This document shows positions 1 through 6,826 of a stretch of 64,000 nt of DNA, one piece after another. The notes beneath the pieces were generated by a model. The model did not search any database. It was not told the DNA's origin and saw only the letters and a list, made by a program, of their open reading frames with translations. How positions within the stretch are numbered: position 1 is the stretch's first letter; every line of letters begins with the position of its first letter. The stretch comes from CAVRAZ01 sp963719135 (GTDB lineage Bacteria > Pseudomonadota > Gammaproteobacteria > DSM-19610). The position numbers and the translations under genes were made by a program. The stretch spans positions 62,001-126,000 of the forward strand of contig CAVRAZ010000006.1 in the NCBI GenBank assembly GCA_963719135.1. Direction: 5' to 3'.

Positions 1-340
1 ACAGTTTCAGACTGCCGCGCACTTCCAATGTCAGCGCAGACGGCGGATGCAGCAGGATCTGCGAGCTGAACTGATACGCCCAGTCGGCGATCGCCAGCAA
101 GGCCCGTCGCTCGGCATCCTCGTCACGCGCCAGCACCACCAGTTCGTGCGACAGCGCGCGCGCCGCCGTCACCGGCATGTCCGGCACGATGCCCAGGGCA
201 CGCGCCGCCGCATCGGCCAGACACACCCGCGGCATCTGCACGCCCTCGCCGACCACCACCGGCCGGCCGCCGGCGTCAGTGCGGGTAAAGACCTCCAGGG
301 GCAAAAGCGGCAGATGGAGACAAAGCCAGCGGACCTGCAT
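1..340 (-). CDS. imuB: ImuB, Y-family DNA polymerase-like protein (partial, cut by window edge)
   Basis: N-terminal 113 codons of the inactive Y-family polymerase homologue that works with ImuA and DnaE2 in SOS mutagenesis. The frame opens at ATG 340 with WLCLHLPLLPLEVF, continues with a GRPVVV stretch and the region LADAAARALGI, then ARDEDAERRALLAIADWAYQ, all typical of the family start. It overlaps the imuA 3' end by about 65 nt, so the two are probably translationally coupled. The rest lies outside the window. The product name rests on residue pattern and on position directly after lexA-imuA. Confidence 0.85.
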   Translation of the reverse strand, partial: MQVRWLCLHLPLLPLEVFTRTDAGGRPVVVGEGVQMPRVCLADAAARALGIVPDMPVTAARALSHELVVLARDEDAERRALLAIADWAYQFSSQILLHPPSALTLEVRGSLKL

Positions 341-950
341 GGGATGAATCGATGGTAATCGGACCGGCGGCCCAGCCGCCGCGCCGCTTGAGAATCTGTA
401 CCGAAAGGTTGCCCTTGGCGTCGCCGTCGAGCTGCACGCGCAAGGCCGCCGGCGAAGGATGCTTCGCGACCCGCGCCGACCGGAACATGAACCCCAGCGA
501 CCGCCCGGCCTCGGCGCCCAACTGCAGGCGGCGCATCGTGGCCGGCTCTTGCAGCATGGGCCAAGCCAGCACCGCGCTGCAGGTACCCGAACGCAGGCTC
601 TGTTCGACCGCCCACAGACCGTCCTGTCTTGCCCTGGGATGCACCAGCAGCACGCGGGCAAGATTGACGCCCGCCGCCGTCAGCGCCGGCGCGTAGGGAA
701 TATAGGGCGGCGACACCCAGCTCAGCCAGCGCGGTTCCTGGCTCAGCCGCGCCAGCGCCGGCATCACCAGACGCAGCGCGCCGACGCCTTCGCGCGTCAG
801 CAGGATTTCGGTCAGCGCGCCGCGCGGCCAGCCGCCGCCCGGCAACAATTCGTCCAGTTCGGGGAAGCCGGTACTGACGGCATCGACCTGGGTGGAAACC
901 TGGCCGCCGCGCCAGATATCGGAACGCTGCAATAAGGTATCGAGGTTCAT
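276..950 (-). CDS. imuA: ImuA, SOS translesion-synthesis accessory protein
   Basis: 224 aa, RecA/SulA-like accessory factor of the ImuA-ImuB-DnaE2 mutasome. Visible features are the start LSTGFPELD-type segment (here VSTGFPELDELLPGGGWP), the LTEIL strand that follows it, and the C-terminal LKRRGG motif usual for ImuA. Its ATG overlaps the lexA stop codon (ATGA), so it is the second gene of one SOS transcript. The tail after KRRGG is proline- and alanine-rich and lies under the imuB start. Control is by the two LexA operators upstream of lexA. Confidence 0.9.
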   Translation of the reverse strand: MNLDTLLQRSDIWRGGQVSTQVDAVSTGFPELDELLPGGGWPRGALTEILLTREGVGALRLVMPALARLSQEPRWLSWVSPPYIPYAPALTAAGVNLARVLLVHPRARQDGLWAVEQSLRSGTCSAVLAWPMLQEPATMRRLQLGAEAGRSLGFMFRSARVAKHPSPAALRVQLDGDAKGNLSVQILKRRGGWAAGPITIDSSHAGPLALSPSAAFAPGGLYPH

Positions 951-1555
951 AGCGAGGCACCGTTGCGCAGAATGCCGACGCCCAGCCCTTCGATCACCAG
1001 CGGCTGCTCGCGCAGGTCGACACGGATCGGTTCGAAGTCGGGATTTTCCGGCAGCAGTTGCACGATGGAGCCGCGCTGGCGGAAGCGCTTGACCGTCACC
1101 TCGTCGTCGAGGCGCGCCACCACGATCTGGCCGTTGCGGGCCTGGTTGGTGCGGTGCACCGCCAGCAGGTCGCCGTCCAGGATGCCGGCCTCGCGCATAC
1201 TCATGCCGCGCACGCGCAACAGATAGTGCGCGCGCGGATGAAACAGCGCCGGGTCGACCGGATAACGGTCCTCGATGTGCTGCTCGGCCAGGATCGGGCT
1301 GCCGGCCGCGACCCGGCCGATCACCGGCAGGCCGTCTTCCGCCTCTTCGAGCAGGCGGATACCGCGCGAAGAACCGGACAACAGCTCGATGGCCCCCTTG
1401 CGGTCCAGCGCCCGCAGGTGCTCCTCGGCCGCGTTCGGCGAGCGGAACCCGAAGGCCTCGGCGATCTCAGCCCGGGTCGGCGGATACCCCTCCTCGGCGG
1501 CAAAATCACGTATGAAATCAAGTATTTCTGCTTGGCGTGCTGTCAATTCACTCAT
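947..1555 (-). CDS. lexA: LexA repressor
   Basis: 202 aa SOS repressor and self-cleaving protease. The N-terminal winged helix begins LTARQAEILDFIRDFAAEEG. The Ala-Gly cleavage site lies in GRVAAGSPILAEQ, the nucleophilic serine in RGMSMREAGI and the general-base lysine in DDEVTVKRF, so the protein looks catalytically complete. First gene of a lexA-imuA-imuB operon. Two consensus LexA boxes sit 14-49 bp upstream of the start, which indicates autoregulation and damage induction of the whole cassette. Confidence 0.96.
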   Translation of the reverse strand: MSELTARQAEILDFIRDFAAEEGYPPTRAEIAEAFGFRSPNAAEEHLRALDRKGAIELLSGSSRGIRLLEEAEDGLPVIGRVAAGSPILAEQHIEDRYPVDPALFHPRAHYLLRVRGMSMREAGILDGDLLAVHRTNQARNGQIVVARLDDEVTVKRFRQRGSIVQLLPENPDFEPIRVDLREQPLVIEGLGVGILRNGASL

Positions 1556-1568
1556 GGCGTTCCGGCCC

Positions 1569-1604
1569 CTGGTGTTTTATACAGTATGCTGGAAGTATAT
1601 ACAG
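1569..1604 (-). promoter_or_regulatory. Two tandem LexA operators (SOS boxes)
   Basis: Two perfect CTG-N10-CAG sites, at 1569-1584 and 1589-1604, 20 bp apart start to start, i.e. about two helical turns on one DNA face. They lie in the 129-bp gap between lexA and the divergent ispG. This is the Escherichia coli-type operator. The first copy is 13 bp from the lexA ATG and would block transcription start. Confidence 0.93.
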
Positions 1605-1684
1605 GCTTCGGCGGTTTGCAAGCCCTCTGCAGCCGGTTCGGCAAATCCGGTATCATTGGCTTCCCTCGACAGCCAGTACCCCGC

Positions 1685-2908
1685 ATGCCGCCGTCTGCTT
1701 CCATTCAACGCCACCGCACCCTTCCCGTCCGCGTCGGACCGGTCACCGTCGGCGGCGGCGCGCCGGTCGTCGTCCAGTCGATGACCAACACCGACACGGC
1801 GGACGTCGAGGCCACCGCGACCCAGGTCGCGCAGCTCGCGCAGGCCGGATCGGAACTCGTGCGCATCACGGTCAACAGCGAAGCAGCCGCCGAGGCGGTG
1901 CCCGCGATTCGCGCCGCGCTCGATGCCAGAGGCATCGACGTGCCGCTGATCGGCGACTTTCATTTCAACGGCCACAAACTGCTGAGCCGCTATCCCGAAT
2001 GCGCGCAGGCGCTGGCGAAGTACCGCATCAATCCGGGCAACGTCGGTCGCGGCAAAAAAAGGGATGAACAGTTCGCGACCCTGATCGAGATCGCCTGCCG
2101 CCACGACAAACCGGTGCGCATCGGCGTCAACTGGGGCAGCCTCGATCAGGAACTGGTGGTGCGGTTGATGGACGCAAACACCGCGCAACCCAACCCGAAG
2201 GATTCGCAGATCCTCATTCACGAAGCCATGATCATGTCGGCCCTGGAAAACGCCGAACGCGCACGCGAACTGGGCTTGGGCAAAGACAGGATCATCCTGT
2301 CGGTGAAAATGAGCGGCGTGCAGGACCTGATCGCCGTCTACCGCGCGCTGGCCCGGGAAAGCGACTACGCCCTGCACCTGGGGTTGACCGAAGCCGGCAT
2401 GGGCGCGAAAGGCATCGTCGCCTCGACCGCCGCGCTGTCGGTGTTGCTGCAGGAAGGCATCGGCGACACCCTCCGCATTTCGCTGACGCCCGAACCCGGC
2501 GGCAGCCGCACGCAGGAAGTGATCGTCGCGCAGGAAATCCTGCAATCGATGGGCCTGCGCTCCTTCACGCCGGCGGTGGTCGCGTGCCCCGGCTGCGGCC
2601 GCACGTCCAGCGACTATTTCCAGAAACTCGCGCAGGACATCCAGACCTGGCTGCGCGCGCAGATGCCGGCCTGGCACACGCGGTTTCCCGGCGTGGAGAA
2701 CATGACCGTGGCCGTGATGGGGTGCGTGGTCAACGGCCCCGGCGAAAGCAAACAGGCCAACATCGGCATCAGCCTGCCCGGCACCGGCGAACGCCCGGTC
2801 GCGCCGGTGTACATCGACGGCGAAAAAGCCGTGACGCTCAAGGGCGAGCGTATCGCCGAGGAGTTCCAGCAACTGGTCAGCGAGTATGTGGAGCGGACGT
2901 ACCGGTAG
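1685..2908 (+). CDS. ispG: 4-hydroxy-3-methylbut-2-enyl-diphosphate synthase (IspG/GcpE)
   Basis: 407 aa enzyme of the MEP isoprenoid pathway; converts MEcPP to HMBPP using a [4Fe-4S] cluster. The N-terminal barrel has VQSMTNTDT and LIGDFHFNGH, then NPGNVG. The cluster cysteines are in ACPGCGR and MGCVVNGPGE near the C-terminus. An open frame runs further upstream but the family begins at MPPSAS..RTLPVRVGPVTVGG, so ATG 1685 was chosen. Divergent from lexA; possible shared regulatory region. No partner gene follows, because a RIT element begins 65 bp after the stop. Confidence 0.95.
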   Translation: MPPSASIQRHRTLPVRVGPVTVGGGAPVVVQSMTNTDTADVEATATQVAQLAQAGSELVRITVNSEAAAEAVPAIRAALDARGIDVPLIGDFHFNGHKLLSRYPECAQALAKYRINPGNVGRGKKRDEQFATLIEIACRHDKPVRIGVNWGSLDQELVVRLMDANTAQPNPKDSQILIHEAMIMSALENAERARELGLGKDRIILSVKMSGVQDLIAVYRALARESDYALHLGLTEAGMGAKGIVASTAALSVLLQEGIGDTLRISLTPEPGGSRTQEVIVAQEILQSMGLRSFTPAVVACPGCGRTSSDYFQKLAQDIQTWLRAQMPAWHTRFPGVENMTVAVMGCVVNGPGESKQANIGISLPGTGERPVAPVYIDGEKAVTLKGERIAEEFQQLVSEYVERTYR

Positions 2909-2973
2909 GCGGAAACTCCGTTCTCCAGGCTACGCATAGGCTCGGCCGTCTGCTCCCCTCAAATGGCTCTTTC

Positions 2974-3008
2974 CGACCCCTATGTATAGTGTTGAACTAT
3001 GTATAGTT
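2974..3008 (+). repeat. RIT left terminal inverted repeat
   Basis: 35-bp end, exact reverse complement of 6417-6451. It contains the 11-mer CTATGTATAGT twice (2980-2990 and 2997-3007) separated by GTTGAA, likely paired recombinase-binding sites. A related interior copy, TCTATACATAGTTA, lies at about 3063-3076 beside the ritC stop codon. Confidence 0.95.
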
Positions 3009-3073
3009 GAGTCAACGGGTTACCCGCCAGCCCCTGTTTCAATAGACCTCAGGGCCGGCGGCTCTATACATAG

Positions 3074-4084
3074 TTACAGCCCCTGAAGGAACTGCATCAG
3101 GGCGTCAGGTGGGCGGTAACGGTGGATCTTCATGTCGGGTTCCTGAAGCCGGGCCAACGCCTTATCTTTCATCGCCAGATCAGCCTCGACGTACCGGCGC
3201 GTGGTGGACATGTTCTCGTGTCCCAGCCACAGTGCAATCACACTGAAAGCCACGCCGGACTGCAGCATATGCATTGCTGTAGAGTGCCGGATCGAATGCG
3301 GCGATATGTGCCGCTTGGCGAGGCTACGGTGCACTTCAGATGCACGGCCAACAGCGATATTGAGTCGTTGATTAACATTGGCACGTGTCATTGCTTGCCC
3401 TGTCCGATTGGGCAGCAAGGGCGCGTCGGGACCCAGCGTGGAGGTGCACCGTAGCCAGAACCGGATCTCCCGAACCGTGGACTTCCACAATGGCACCGCG
3501 CGCTGCTTGCGACCCTTACCGCGCAGGTGAACACAGGGCGAAGCCTCTAGTACGACATCGGCAACACGCACAGCGATAATCTCCGAGACACGAGCCCCGG
3601 TGTTGTAGAGCATGGCTAGCAGCAGATGGTCGCGCTGCGAAGTCCATGTGCTGCCCGGCTCGCCGATCACTGCCAGCATCTCCTCGCGCGAGAGGAACCC
3701 GAGCATCGGGCGCTCGAAACGCTTCATTGGCACACCCAGCGCACGTTCAATGGCATGCAATGACGAGACATCGCGACGCGACGCAAATTTCAAGAACGCA
3801 CGCAGCGCCGTCAGCCTCAGGTTGCGACTGCGCACCGCATTGTTGCGCTGCTGCTCCAGGTGGTCCAGGAACGCCATGATCAAGTCGGGTTCGATATCGG
3901 CTAGACATAGCTCGGTTGGCGCCTTGCCCAGGCGCACATGTGCGAAGTCCAGGAACAGCATCAAGGCGTCGCGGTAGGAGGCAACAGTGTGGGGGCTCAA
4001 GGCACGCTGCGTGACCAGATACTCCGTGAAAAACTGCTGGACCAACGATGGGAACGAAGGTGAGTGTGCGGTGGCTTCAGACAT
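3074..4084 (-). CDS. ritC: RIT tyrosine recombinase C
   Basis: 336 aa, third recombinase of the trio. Residues 15-100 form the SAM-like core-binding domain (FFTEYLVTQRALSPHTVASY). The catalytic domain shows NTGARVSEI (Arg I), GKGRKQRAVPL (Lys), HSIRH (His-x-x-Arg) and LGHENMSTTRRYVEAD (His/nucleophilic Tyr). Its ATG overlaps the ritB stop by 8 nt. Closest in layout to XerC/D-like enzymes, but the three-gene context and flanking repeats set its role as RIT transposition. Confidence 0.92.
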   Translation of the reverse strand: MSEATAHSPSFPSLVQQFFTEYLVTQRALSPHTVASYRDALMLFLDFAHVRLGKAPTELCLADIEPDLIMAFLDHLEQQRNNAVRSRNLRLTALRAFLKFASRRDVSSLHAIERALGVPMKRFERPMLGFLSREEMLAVIGEPGSTWTSQRDHLLLAMLYNTGARVSEIIAVRVADVVLEASPCVHLRGKGRKQRAVPLWKSTVREIRFWLRCTSTLGPDAPLLPNRTGQAMTRANVNQRLNIAVGRASEVHRSLAKRHISPHSIRHSTAMHMLQSGVAFSVIALWLGHENMSTTRRYVEADLAMKDKALARLQEPDMKIHRYRPPDALMQFLQGL

Positions 4085-5045
4085 GATGCACCGCCGAGGC
4101 TGGCATGAGAGACTCGAACTTACCCGCAGCCACCGCCATCAGTTCGGGCACGCCGGTCAGGTACCAGTAGGTATTGGTCACCATTGCGTGGCCGACGTAG
4201 GTGGACAGGGACAGCATCGCCTGATCGATGTCCACACCTTGGGCATGCCAAAGCAGCACGCGACGAACGATGAAGGTGTGACGAAGGTCGTGGATACGCG
4301 GCGCAGCGTGGGCGCCACGGTTGACCCAGCCCAATTGATCCCGCAGGTGCTGGAAGACCCGATTCACCTGACGCAGGCTCAGGGCGAACCCCAGACGCTG
4401 GCCCCGCGTGCTGATGAAGAACGGCGTCTCGTCCGTGACCGTGATATGGCGTTTGCACAGCCCGCGGTACCGCCGCAACGCATCTACTGTGCTAGGATGC
4501 AGCGGTACATGGCGGGATTTGGCAAACTTGGTCTGCTGAACGGTCAGCATACCCAACTTCAGGTCGACATCCGCGTCCGTCAGGTGCCCTGCCTCGGAGA
4601 TCCGCAGACCGGTTGCCGCCAGCAAGCCGAACAAGGTCTCGTAGGTTGCTCCGCGCAGTGCCGGACTAAGACGGCGAGCCGCAGCCAGCAAGTCGACAAT
4701 CTCCTGCTCACTGTAGATGTGAGGTGCCAGTCGCTGACCGACCCGGCCGAAGACGGTGTGATCCGGGACCTCAGTACGCGGATCGAACTGCTGCAGATAA
4801 CGGGCAAAGGGACGCAGCTTCTTCAGCCGCCGTGCCCAGGTGATGGGTGAATCGCCGTTGGCCTTGGCGCATCGCGCCCATGCGCCCATGACCTCAACCG
4901 TCAGCGGCCCTTCGTAGCCAAGACCATCGACGTAGTGTGCAAAGCTCCTGACGGCATAGCCTGTAGTGCGCGAGCCATAGCCGAGCTGGTGGCGTTCATC
5001 CAGGTAGTTCTCGGCGTGTGATTGCATCGTGACGGGCGCGTTCAT
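4077..5045 (-). CDS. ritB: RIT tyrosine recombinase B
   Basis: 322 aa from ATG 5045, which shares ATGA with the ritA stop; the frame is open to 5063 but the coupled start is preferred. Catalytic signatures are ATGLRISEAGHL (Arg I), TKFAKSRHVPL (Lys), HDLRHTF (His-x-x-Arg) and VGHAMVTNTYWYLTG (His, Tyr). The C-terminal boxes are spaced more widely than in XerC/D because of an insert around WHAQGVDIDQAML, a feature often seen in the middle RIT protein. Acts with RitA and RitC. Confidence 0.9.
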   Translation of the reverse strand: MNAPVTMQSHAENYLDERHQLGYGSRTTGYAVRSFAHYVDGLGYEGPLTVEVMGAWARCAKANGDSPITWARRLKKLRPFARYLQQFDPRTEVPDHTVFGRVGQRLAPHIYSEQEIVDLLAAARRLSPALRGATYETLFGLLAATGLRISEAGHLTDADVDLKLGMLTVQQTKFAKSRHVPLHPSTVDALRRYRGLCKRHITVTDETPFFISTRGQRLGFALSLRQVNRVFQHLRDQLGWVNRGAHAAPRIHDLRHTFIVRRVLLWHAQGVDIDQAMLSLSTYVGHAMVTNTYWYLTGVPELMAVAAGKFESLMPASAVHHV

Positions 5046-6298
5046 GCTGCACACCCCGGCCACGGCAGGGCGACCGCTGCCAGGTTCCGGCTATCGAGCT
5101 TGGCGTAGATCAGCGTTGTGTTCAGTGAGCGGTGGCGCAAGACATCAGCCACCTCCTTGAGCGAGCTGCCGCCGGCCAGTAGGCGGCTGGCCATGGTGTG
5201 ACGCAACAGGTGTGCCTGAGTGTAAGGTAGACCAGCGCGGGCATAGGCTTGGCGGATTGCTTTGCGTACACAGTCGGGGCCGATCGGTTGATCACGTGGG
5301 GCGATGTGGCGCACGAATACCGCCCGGCTGGTGGTCTGCGGACGTTCGAGCTTCAGGTAGTCGACAATGGCACGACCAGTAGCCTCCGGCAAAGGCAGAA
5401 TGTCTTCACGCCGGCTTTTGGTTCTGCTTAATGTGATCGTGCCGGCACGCCAGTCGATACCGTCCAGGGCGAGCTTGGCGATCTCTCCGCAGCGCAAGCC
5501 GAGGTCCAGGGCGCAGCGCACCATGGCATCGGCGCGGCGTGCCGATAGACCATCCCAGCCGAGGGAATCCACCAGGCACCCGACCTCGGTGCTGCTCAGG
5601 GCTTTCGGCAGGGAAGCCAGTTGCCAGTTGGCCGGATAGGACACCACGCCGATCAGAGCATGCATCTGATCACCACAGGTGATACGGAAGCGGAAATAGC
5701 CACGCAACGCCGAAACCAGCGAGCCGGCGCTGCCCGGTGTGCTGTAGAGTTCGCGCTGGCCGGCAACGAATCGACGTACATCTTCGGGTATGATCGCCGA
5801 GAGGACAACGGGCCGACTCCCGAATTGCTCAAGGAGCAGGCGACGTACTGTGCAGAGATACATGCTGCGCGTCGCCGGGGCGAGTCCGCGAACATGGTTC
5901 ATATGGTCGTCGAAGCGACGCAGTTCCTCATCTATCGGGGTCGTTCCCCCTATGGGTTCGGTGATAACCGCCTCGGCACGCAGGACGACAAGCAGATGCC
6001 TGAGCGCCGCGCGCAGGTTATTGCGAGTCCGGTGTACCGGTCTGGTACAAGCACACTGCGGTAAATGGTTTTTGAGAAACCGCTGGACCACATCCTCGTC
6101 GATACAATGGGCGTCCAACCGGCACTGACTCATCCAGCGTGCAAAGTGGGCAATGCAACTGAGGTAGGTGTCGATGGTGTGGGGCGCATAGCGGCGCTCG
6201 GACAGGTAATGTGTGAACGCATCAACGTAGGGCGCTAACTGGCCCTCGTGAAGCCAATCCGTCGGTCTGCTGTGAAGTTGTCGCGTCGAGTTCATCAT
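5042..6298 (-). CDS. ritA: RIT tyrosine recombinase A
   Basis: 418 aa, first gene of the trio and the longest, as usual for RitA. AGGAGA lies 6 nt before the ATG. The N-terminal 230 residues include two SAM-like core-binding stretches (HYLSERRYAPHTIDTYLSC and FDDHMNHVRGLAPATRSMY). Catalytic residues are in LGLRCGEIAKL (Arg), TKSRREDILPLP (Lys), HLLRHT (His/Arg) and LRHRSLNTTLIYAK (His, Tyr). The promoter is expected in 6299-6416, just inside the right inverted repeat. Confidence 0.92.
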   Translation of the reverse strand: MMNSTRQLHSRPTDWLHEGQLAPYVDAFTHYLSERRYAPHTIDTYLSCIAHFARWMSQCRLDAHCIDEDVVQRFLKNHLPQCACTRPVHRTRNNLRAALRHLLVVLRAEAVITEPIGGTTPIDEELRRFDDHMNHVRGLAPATRSMYLCTVRRLLLEQFGSRPVVLSAIIPEDVRRFVAGQRELYSTPGSAGSLVSALRGYFRFRITCGDQMHALIGVVSYPANWQLASLPKALSSTEVGCLVDSLGWDGLSARRADAMVRCALDLGLRCGEIAKLALDGIDWRAGTITLSRTKSRREDILPLPEATGRAIVDYLKLERPQTTSRAVFVRHIAPRDQPIGPDCVRKAIRQAYARAGLPYTQAHLLRHTMASRLLAGGSSLKEVADVLRHRSLNTTLIYAKLDSRNLAAVALPWPGCAA

Positions 6299-6416
6299 GG
6301 TCTCCTGAAGTAAGGGAATGACACTTCAGAAAACCAGAAAACTATGTTTAGTTCACCATCACCCCAATCTGATCAAACCCAGGAAACACGCTGCTCGCCG
6401 CTGTCGGGCACCCATA

Positions 6417-6451
6417 AACTATACATAGTTCAACACTATACATAGGGGTCG
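6417..6451 (-). repeat. RIT right terminal inverted repeat
   Basis: Exact reverse complement of 2974-3008. A degenerate interior copy of the 11-mer (AACTATGTTTAGTT, about 6339-6352) lies between this repeat and ritA, mirroring the interior site at the other end. Confidence 0.95.
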
Positions 6452-6577
6452 AATTCTGCCCGTTTACAGGTAGCCGACCACCGGACCGCCGCAACGGTCA
6501 GCTACCGGCCAGAAACGGTCATCCAAAAACCAGAGTGCGAATGACAGCCCCTGACTCAACTTACTGAAACACCAAGA

Positions 6578-6700
6578 TCAGCACCGACGCTTCGCCAAGC
6601 CGAGCAGTCCCAGCAAACCGCCGCCGAAAAGCCACGCTGCGGCGGGTAACGGAACGATTGCTGCACCAACGTCGCCCGAGTGCACAGCCCACACGTCCCG
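6578..6700 (-). pseudogene. C-terminal remnant of a PEP-CTERM-type secreted protein
   Basis: About 38 codons ending at TGA 6580-6578. The frame reads DVWAVHSGDVGAAIVPLPAA followed by AWLFGGGLLGLLGLAKRRC. That is a proline-rich sorting signal of the VPLPAA type, a hydrophobic helix and a basic tail, as in exosortase/PEP-CTERM substrates. The segment before it resembles the WAVRDGDV end of DUF1566-type proteins. No matching start or body is found upstream, so it is a stump left beside the RIT element. Confidence 0.75.
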
Positions 6701-6756
6701 GTGTCGTTTTCCTGTCGGACGGCCGCCGTTCGGCGGCCGCTTGCGCAGAGACGAAA

Positions 6757-6785
6757 GCGGCGACCCTCACGACGAAGGTCGCCGC
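6757..6785 (-). terminator. Hairpin terminator after the FG-GAP gene
   Basis: Stem GCGGCGACC (6757-6765) pairs with GGTCGCCGC (6777-6785), with an 11-nt loop. Read on the minus strand it is followed by TTTCGTCT. It lies 42 bp beyond the stop of the FG-GAP gene. A second palindrome, CGGCCGCC/GGCGGCCG, lies nearby at about 6720-6739. Confidence 0.7.
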
Positions 6786-6826
6786 ACTCGGTTCACCCCG
6801 ATACGGCCAGATGCCGGCGATGCCGG

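Larger units (their letters stand above)
2974..6451. mobile_element. Complete RIT element (recombinase in trio)
   Basis: A 3478-bp unit bounded by perfect 35-bp inverted repeats (2974-3008 and 6417-6451) that encloses three overlapping tyrosine-recombinase genes on the minus strand in RitA-RitB-RitC order. This matches the described RIT element architecture. All three recombinases keep recognisable R-H-R-H-Y catalytic boxes, so the element looks intact. No host gene is obviously interrupted; it sits between ispG and PEP-CTERM debris. Confidence 0.93.

Noticed and set aside
1577..2872. 431-codon open frame antisense to ispG
   Set aside because: Histidine/arginine/alanine-rich shadow of a high-GC gene; the plus strand encodes conserved IspG with both cluster motifs.
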